Part shown: positions 8,058-11,654 of the stretch, in pieces
Layout: each line of letters begins with the position of its first letter
How positions within the stretch are numbered: position 1 is the first letter of the stretch
DNA from: DATJFH01 sp035495815
GTDB taxonomy: Bacteria > Acidobacteriota > Terriglobia > Bryobacterales > Bryobacteraceae
Assembly (NCBI GenBank): GCA_035495815.1
Contig: DATJFH010000306.1
Location: 1 to 11,654 of the forward strand
Direction: 5' to 3'
DNA length: 11,654 nt
The notes under the pieces: generated by a model
Told to the model about the DNA's origin: nothing
The model's database searches: none
The model's input: only the letters and a program-made list of their open reading frames with translations
Program-made: the position numbers and the translations under genes

Positions 8058-9740
8058 TTATTTGTCTCCCGTCTGGCCGGCTTCGCCGGAGCCGTCGAGC
8101 GGTTTTTCACGTCTGCGCGCGCTCACACCGCTGAACCAGGCGGTATCCATGGGGTAAACGTCGGGATCGAAGATCGCCGTATAGAAGTGCCACACCACAA
8201 TTGCCAGTGTAGCCAGAACCGCCTCATAGAAATGGACTGTGGTGGCGATGTCCAGCCAGGCTTTGGGCAGCAGGGCCAGCATGAGGTTGTTGGCCCACAA
8301 CATCAGTCCCGATACCGCCATGATGATTGCTCCCCAAACCACCGCCCAGTACTCTGCTTTTTCGACATAGCTGTGCGTGGACCGGGAAGGCGCCACGGAC
8401 CGGAATCCTAAATTATAAGCCATATTCGCCGAAGCTTCGATCACATCCTTCGTTAACGGCCGCAGTTCTCTCCAGTGCCGCCGCAAACGGGCGCTGACGA
8501 TCAGGGATACGACGTGGGTGACGGATACCAGGATAAACACCACCGCGGCGGCTCGATGGATCAGGCTCCGCATCGACCCTTTGGTCTCCCAAAACAGCAG
8601 CGGCCGCGCCCACCATTGATCCGGATATTTGAGCGCAAAGCCGGTCCAGACCAGAACCAGGAAGGACAGCGCGAGAACGGCGTGCTGGACGCGCTCGAAG
8701 CCGAGCATTCGGACTTCCGGTGTGTACTCTTCGGTGATGGTGACTTTTTTCGCGGCTTCGAAACGCAGGCGGCGCAGCTTGCGGACCCAGTCGCCCCCGT
8801 TATGGAGCAGCATCAATCCGATCACCATCGGGATGAGGAACAGGTAGAGACGCCGCACCACGCGCGATGCGGCAGGCTCGGCCTGGCCTTCCATCACGTG
8901 AACCGGTGAGATCGCGAAGCGGCTGCCGGCGTTCGAGTGGCACTTGCCGCAGGTTGCCGGCAGATTGGCGGCATGGACGGTCGATTTCCGGTCCGAGGAC
9001 GGCAGGATATTATGCACGCCGTGGCAACTGGCGCAATTGGCCACAGTCTGGTTGCCGGACTTCGCAGCCAGTCCGTGGAAGGATGCGTCATAGCTCACCA
9101 GGCGGTCGCCAGGCATGCCGAAGCGCGCCGACAGGCGTACGTTGCCGTGACAGTTTCCGCAAGTCTCGCGGATCCGCGCCGCGTTCACCGGAGATGCGCT
9201 GGCAGTGTGCTTCTGGATGGAGTGCTCCCCGTGGCAATCGCCGCATATCGGCGCCTGCGCAACCCCGCGCTCGAGCGCCTTGCCATGCACGCTGGTCTTG
9301 AACTGCTCCACTACCTCCGCATGGCACATTCCGCAAGTGGCGGGAACGGCGGAACGGAATTCGGCCGATTTCGGCTTCAACAGCTCGTGCGCGCTCCCGT
9401 GACAGACGGCGCAATCGGGAGCGCCGCCGTTGCCGCTCTTTGCGGCCATCCCGTGAACACTGCGGTCGAAATCTTTCAACTCGCTGTCATGGCAGCCGCC
9501 GCAGACAGGCTTGGGAGTCTTCTCGGGATGTGGAAACTTTTCGTGCTGCTCGTGGCAGGTGTCGCAGGTCAGATCCGAATGAGCGCTTTTCTTAAGCTTC
9601 TCACCCTGGTCGTGACAGGACAGACAGTCGCTTTTCCGGGCTGCCTGCGCATACGCCCGCGGGATTAGCAGTAGGAAGCCGAGGCAAAGCAGGAGGAAAC
9701 CGAATCGCCCTCGCCTCGACTCCGGCAGTAGGGTGGCCAT
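8058..9740 (-). CDS. Nonahaem cytochrome c fused to membrane cytochrome b, CbcL-like
   Basis: Probable inner-membrane menaquinol oxidoreductase. The 560 residues start with a signal/anchor segment (13-31). A periplasmic domain follows with nine CXXCH motifs at 39, 59, 80, 110, 136, 166, 194, 236 and 264. The last six form three similar units, each S(V/F)HG...CxxCHG...TCGxCH. Five hydrophobic helices come next (about 298-316, 352-372, 393-415, 463-485, 500-524), with histidines H313, H353, H395, H409, H503 and H518 in or beside them that could bind b haems, as in the cytochrome b subunits of formate dehydrogenase and hydrogenase. Nine c haems fused to a b-type domain is the architecture of Geobacter CbcL. 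The ATG lies 6 bp after the stop of the upstream mini-cytochrome, with an AGAGGG ribosome site in between. It is followed after 7 bp by the ImcH-like gene. Domain calls are firm; CbcL-like function is inferred. Confidence 0.9.
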   Translation of the reverse strand: MATLLPESRRGRFGFLLLCLGFLLLIPRAYAQAARKSDCLSCHDQGEKLKKSAHSDLTCDTCHEQHEKFPHPEKTPKPVCGGCHDSELKDFDRSVHGMAAKSGNGGAPDCAVCHGSAHELLKPKSAEFRSAVPATCGMCHAEVVEQFKTSVHGKALERGVAQAPICGDCHGEHSIQKHTASASPVNAARIRETCGNCHGNVRLSARFGMPGDRLVSYDASFHGLAAKSGNQTVANCASCHGVHNILPSSDRKSTVHAANLPATCGKCHSNAGSRFAISPVHVMEGQAEPAASRVVRRLYLFLIPMVIGLMLLHNGGDWVRKLRRLRFEAAKKVTITEEYTPEVRMLGFERVQHAVLALSFLVLVWTGFALKYPDQWWARPLLFWETKGSMRSLIHRAAAVVFILVSVTHVVSLIVSARLRRHWRELRPLTKDVIEASANMAYNLGFRSVAPSRSTHSYVEKAEYWAVVWGAIIMAVSGLMLWANNLMLALLPKAWLDIATTVHFYEAVLATLAIVVWHFYTAIFDPDVYPMDTAWFSGVSARRREKPLDGSGEAGQTGDK

Positions 9741-9746
9741 GGCCCT

Positions 9747-9959
9747 CTATTTCTTCTCGAAGCCGGCGAGAGAGTTATTGTGATCTTTGTAATACTTCCC
9801 GGCCTCATTGAGGTCCTTGGACTTCGCCGTTACATGGCAGTACGTGCAGCCTTTCTTCTCCTTCTTCGTATACTCGGGCTTGGCGTAGGACTGCGTCGAG
9901 CCGAGGACCAATCCGAAAACCAGAACCGCCGAGGGAATCGCTAATTTTGCCAGCCTCAT
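9747..9959 (-). CDS. Mini monohaem c-type cytochrome, 70 residues
   Basis: A very small secreted cytochrome. The signal peptide is obvious (MRLAKLAIPSAVLVFGLVLG..., cleavage near SYA/KPEY at residue 26), leaving about 44 mature residues. These carry one CTYCH motif (residues 48-52) flanked by Lys-rich sequence, then DLNEAGKYYKDHNNSL. There is no obvious Met after the haem site, so the distal ligand may be His61, which cannot be decided here. The chain is far shorter than a normal class I cytochrome (80 or more residues). The frame runs open to 10142, but GGGAG sits 6 nt before the ATG at 9959, and only this start gives a signal peptide at the N-terminus. It leads the minus-strand block, 6 bp before the CbcL-like gene. 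It could be a small electron carrier or a subunit of that complex; no named family is claimed. Confidence 0.85.
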   Translation of the reverse strand: MRLAKLAIPSAVLVFGLVLGSTQSYAKPEYTKKEKKGCTYCHVTAKSKDLNEAGKYYKDHNNSLAGFEKK

Positions 9960-9965
9960 GATCTT

Positions 9966-9970
9966 CTCCC
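9966..9970 (-). promoter_or_regulatory. Shine-Dalgarno GGGAG deciding the start of the mini-cytochrome
   Basis: On the minus strand GGGAG is followed by AAGATC and then the ATG at 9959, giving 6-nt spacing. It supports the short 70-residue product over the 131-residue open frame starting at 10142, whose first 61 residues look non-coding (Arg/Pro-rich, no signal peptide). Confidence 0.6.
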
Positions 9971-10011
9971 AACATTCCAATCGCAATCGGCGGACCAGAT
10001 GAAAGCCACAT

Positions 10012-10038
10012 GGTCTCTGCCATTTAGGTCCTCTGCCA
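10012..10038. repeat. Direct repeat GGTC(C)TCTGCCA upstream of the mini-cytochrome operon
   Basis: GGTCTCTGCCA (10012-10022) is followed by GGTCCTCTGCCA (10027-10038); the shared TCTGCCA cores are 16 bp apart. On the minus strand it lies about 53-79 bp upstream of the first ATG of the cytochrome block, a plausible regulator-binding position. It could be chance in a short window, and no regulator gene is visible. Confidence 0.3.
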
Positions 10039-10186
10039 GCGGGAGGAGCGCGACATGGCGCAAGTGGGTTGCCGCCGGTGGGTGTTCTCGTCACGCTCGA
10101 CGCGCATGCTAGAACAGTACCTTTCGGGATTCGAATTCTCATTCTTTTTCGGCTCGGACGGTGTGCTACTTTTGCTGGAAGGGTCT

Positions 10187-11654
10187 ATGAGCGCCCGAAT
10201 CTACGGTTTCATCTCTGGTGTCGCCGCCGTGTCCACTTGTTTCGTGTTGCTCCCGGGCGCGCCGGTGGTTCCCTCTCGAGGTGTGGCGTCGCTGCACGTT
10301 CCGCGCGGCTTTGTGGTGGAGCAGATCACCACGTCCAGCCTCACCACTTATCCCATGATGGGGACTCTCGACGAGCGCGGACGCCTTTTCCTGTGCGAAT
10401 CCTCCGGAAACACTCTCAATAACGATCAGATGAAAGCCAATCCGGACTACAAGGTCCGGATGCTCGAGGATCGCGACGGCGACGGGGTTTACGACCACAG
10501 CGCGGTATTCGCCGATCGCCTGACCCTGCCCGCGGGCGCCGTCTGGCACGCCGGGAACCTGTACGTGGCCTCCCCGCCGGACGTACTGCGCTTCGACGGC
10601 GCTACCGGGAATAAGGAGGTCCTGGTCACCGGCTGGAACATGTCCGCCAACGCCGCCAGTCTGCACGGACCGTTTTTCGGACCGGACGGAATGCTGTACC
10701 TGACCGACGGGCGGCACGGTTACAACATCAAGACCCGCGACGGGCGGTCTTTCAAGGGGGGCGCTTCGCGCATCTGGCGCCTCCGTCCGGACGGCACAGG
10801 GCTCGAATGGTTCGCCGGTGGCGGCTTCGACAACCCGGTGGAACTGGTGTTCACGCCGTCCGGCGAGACCATCGGGACCATGACCTATTACAAGGACCCG
10901 GAAAATGGTGAACGCGATGCGCTGCTGCACTTCGTGGAAGGCGGTGTCTACCCGAAGTGGTTCTCCGTGGTGGACGAGTTCAAGCGCACCGGCGATCTGA
11001 TGCCCGTCATGACCAAGTTCGCGCGTATCGCGCCTTCCGGTCTGGCGCGCTACCGGGGCTCGGCGTTCGGCCCCGGGTACAAGGGCAATCTGTTCAGCGC
11101 GCAGTTCAATCCTCACCGCGTGCAGCGCCACGTCGTGTACCGTGAGGGCGCGACGTTCCGCACCGAGGACACGGACTTCCTCACCTCGACCGATCCTGAT
11201 TTTCATCCCACCGACGTGATGGAAGACGCCGACGGCAGCCTGCTGGTGGTGGACACGGGCGCCTGGTTCATTCACGGGTGTCCGATCTCGCGTGTCTCCA
11301 AGCCCGAAATCAAGGGCGCCGTGTACCGGATTCGCAAAGCCGGCGCTCCCGCCGTAATAGACCCGCGCGGCTCGAAACTCGGCTGGGATTCGATGGCGCC
11401 CGCCGCGCTGGCGAAACTCCTGCTCGACCCCCGTCCCGCAGTCCGCGACCGGGCCATCGAGAAACTGGTCTCCGCGGGTGATGACGCGGTCGACGCTCTC
11501 GTTTCCGTTCGCGCGGAAGCGGAAGCGCGCGCCGCCGCGGTGTTCGCTCTTTACCGCATCGGAACCCCGAAGTCCGCGCGGGGGGTTCGCGCCGCGTTGA
11601 ACGACGCCGATTTTCGCGTCCGCACGGCGGCGGCGCGCTGCGCCGGAATGTCCG
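10187..11654 (+). CDS. PVC-type beta-propeller/HEAT-repeat protein (membrane-bound dehydrogenase domain family), 3'-truncated
   Basis: No stop occurs before the window end, so 489 residues of a longer protein are seen. The ATG is preceded by GGAAGGG at 10177-10183, and a hydrophobic segment (about 7-27) suggests export. Residues about 35-395 form a propeller-like region: VPRGFVVEQI, LDERGRLFLCESSG, GPFFGPDGMLYLTDGR, GNLFSAQFNPHRVQRH, DVMEDADGSLLVVDTG. A calcium-loop-like DRDGDGVYD lies at 95-103. From about 405 the chain turns into Ala/Arg/Leu-rich HEAT-like repeats (LLLDPRPAVRDRAIEKL, LNDADFRVRTAAARCAG). This order matches the Pirellula/Verrucomicrobium-type proteins abundant in Planctomycetota, Verrucomicrobiota and some Acidobacteriota, many of which end in a CxxCH haem domain; that end is not in view. 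The substrate is unknown, with sugar or polymer oxidation sometimes proposed. It faces away from the EET genes and is probably a separate unit. Confidence 0.85.
   Translation, partial: MSARIYGFISGVAAVSTCFVLLPGAPVVPSRGVASLHVPRGFVVEQITTSSLTTYPMMGTLDERGRLFLCESSGNTLNNDQMKANPDYKVRMLEDRDGDGVYDHSAVFADRLTLPAGAVWHAGNLYVASPPDVLRFDGATGNKEVLVTGWNMSANAASLHGPFFGPDGMLYLTDGRHGYNIKTRDGRSFKGGASRIWRLRPDGTGLEWFAGGGFDNPVELVFTPSGETIGTMTYYKDPENGERDALLHFVEGGVYPKWFSVVDEFKRTGDLMPVMTKFARIAPSGLARYRGSAFGPGYKGNLFSAQFNPHRVQRHVVYREGATFRTEDTDFLTSTDPDFHPTDVMEDADGSLLVVDTGAWFIHGCPISRVSKPEIKGAVYRIRKAGAPAVIDPRGSKLGWDSMAPAALAKLLLDPRPAVRDRAIEKLVSAGDDAVDALVSVRAEAEARAAAVFALYRIGTPKSARGVRAALNDADFRVRTAAARCAGMS

Larger units (their letters stand above)
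9960..10186. other. Divergent intergenic region, probable promoters for both sides
   Basis: A 227-bp gap separates the minus-strand cytochrome block from the plus-strand propeller gene. It is the only sizeable gap in the window and the only divergent one, so the promoters of both units probably lie here. I see no convincing -35/-10 or -24/-12 pair on either strand. The part near the plus-strand gene is AT-richer than its surroundings (about 10125-10180) and contains the palindrome ATTCGAAT at 10129-10136. A short direct repeat is listed separately. Confidence 0.45.

Noticed and set aside
8051..8110. GTG start at 8110 for the NapC-like gene
   Set aside because: It would overlap the CbcL-like gene by 53 bp, has no ribosome site and adds an Arg/Lys-rich leader; the ATG at 8050 gives a normal membrane-protein start.
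9960..10142. N-terminal extension of the mini-cytochrome to 131 residues
   Set aside because: The added residues look non-coding, and a good GGGAG site precedes the ATG at 9959, which is followed at once by a signal peptide.
10166..11275. 369-codon open frame on the minus strand, antisense to the propeller gene
   Set aside because: The plus strand reads as a coherent propeller/HEAT protein with a ribosome site and stays open to the window end.
1..11654. CRISPR array, transposase, integrase, tRNA or rRNA
   Set aside because: No regular repeat-spacer pattern, mobile-element gene or structural RNA was seen on either strand.

Overview
The window is a dense multiheme c-type cytochrome locus, very probably an extracellular electron transfer (EET) island. 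It has two convergent gene blocks and a third, unrelated-looking gene at the right edge. I count 40 canonical CXXCH haem sites in seven genes, plus one CX3CH site. The DNA is GC-rich with high third-position GC. The gene repertoire fits an Acidobacteriota genome, perhaps of the Bryobacterales/Solibacter type: an acidobacterial-looking MtrB-like barrel, an OmcA/MtrC-type decahaem protein, and a Pirellula/Verrucomicrobium-type propeller-HEAT protein. The taxonomic call is inference, because there is no rRNA or marker gene here.

Left block, plus strand, 1-6498. The order is an OmcA/MtrC-like decahaem cytochrome (5' end cut by the window), an MtrA/DmsE-like decahaem cytochrome, an MtrB/PioB-like outer membrane barrel, a four-domain tetrahaem cytochrome c, and a small monohaem cytochrome c. 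The first three follow the C-A-B order of Shewanella mtrCAB. They would make a porin-cytochrome conduit: MtrA inside the barrel, MtrC on the cell surface. Gaps are tiny, with one ATGA overlap, so this looks like one operon. The last two cytochromes carry conserved Met residues, suggesting His/Met haems, and could be periplasmic shuttles.

Right block, minus strand, 9959-6599, read right to left. The order is a 70-residue monohaem mini-cytochrome, a nine-haem cytochrome c fused to a membrane cytochrome b (architecture of Geobacter CbcL), and a NapC/NirT-type protein with three membrane helices (architecture of Geobacter ImcH). The two large proteins are the inner-membrane quinol oxidoreductase types that feed EET in Geobacter. 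Gaps of 6 and 7 bp argue for an operon. The two blocks converge on a 100-bp GC-rich gap with a nested inverted repeat.

Together the genes could carry electrons from menaquinol (CbcL-like and/or ImcH-like), through periplasmic cytochromes, to the MtrA-MtrB-MtrC conduit and an external acceptor such as metal oxide, humics or a partner cell. The reverse direction, for example Fe(II) oxidation, cannot be excluded.

From 10187 to the window end, on the plus strand, is a secreted beta-propeller/HEAT-repeat protein cut at its 3' end. It is divergent from the right block, across a 227-bp gap that may hold promoters for both.
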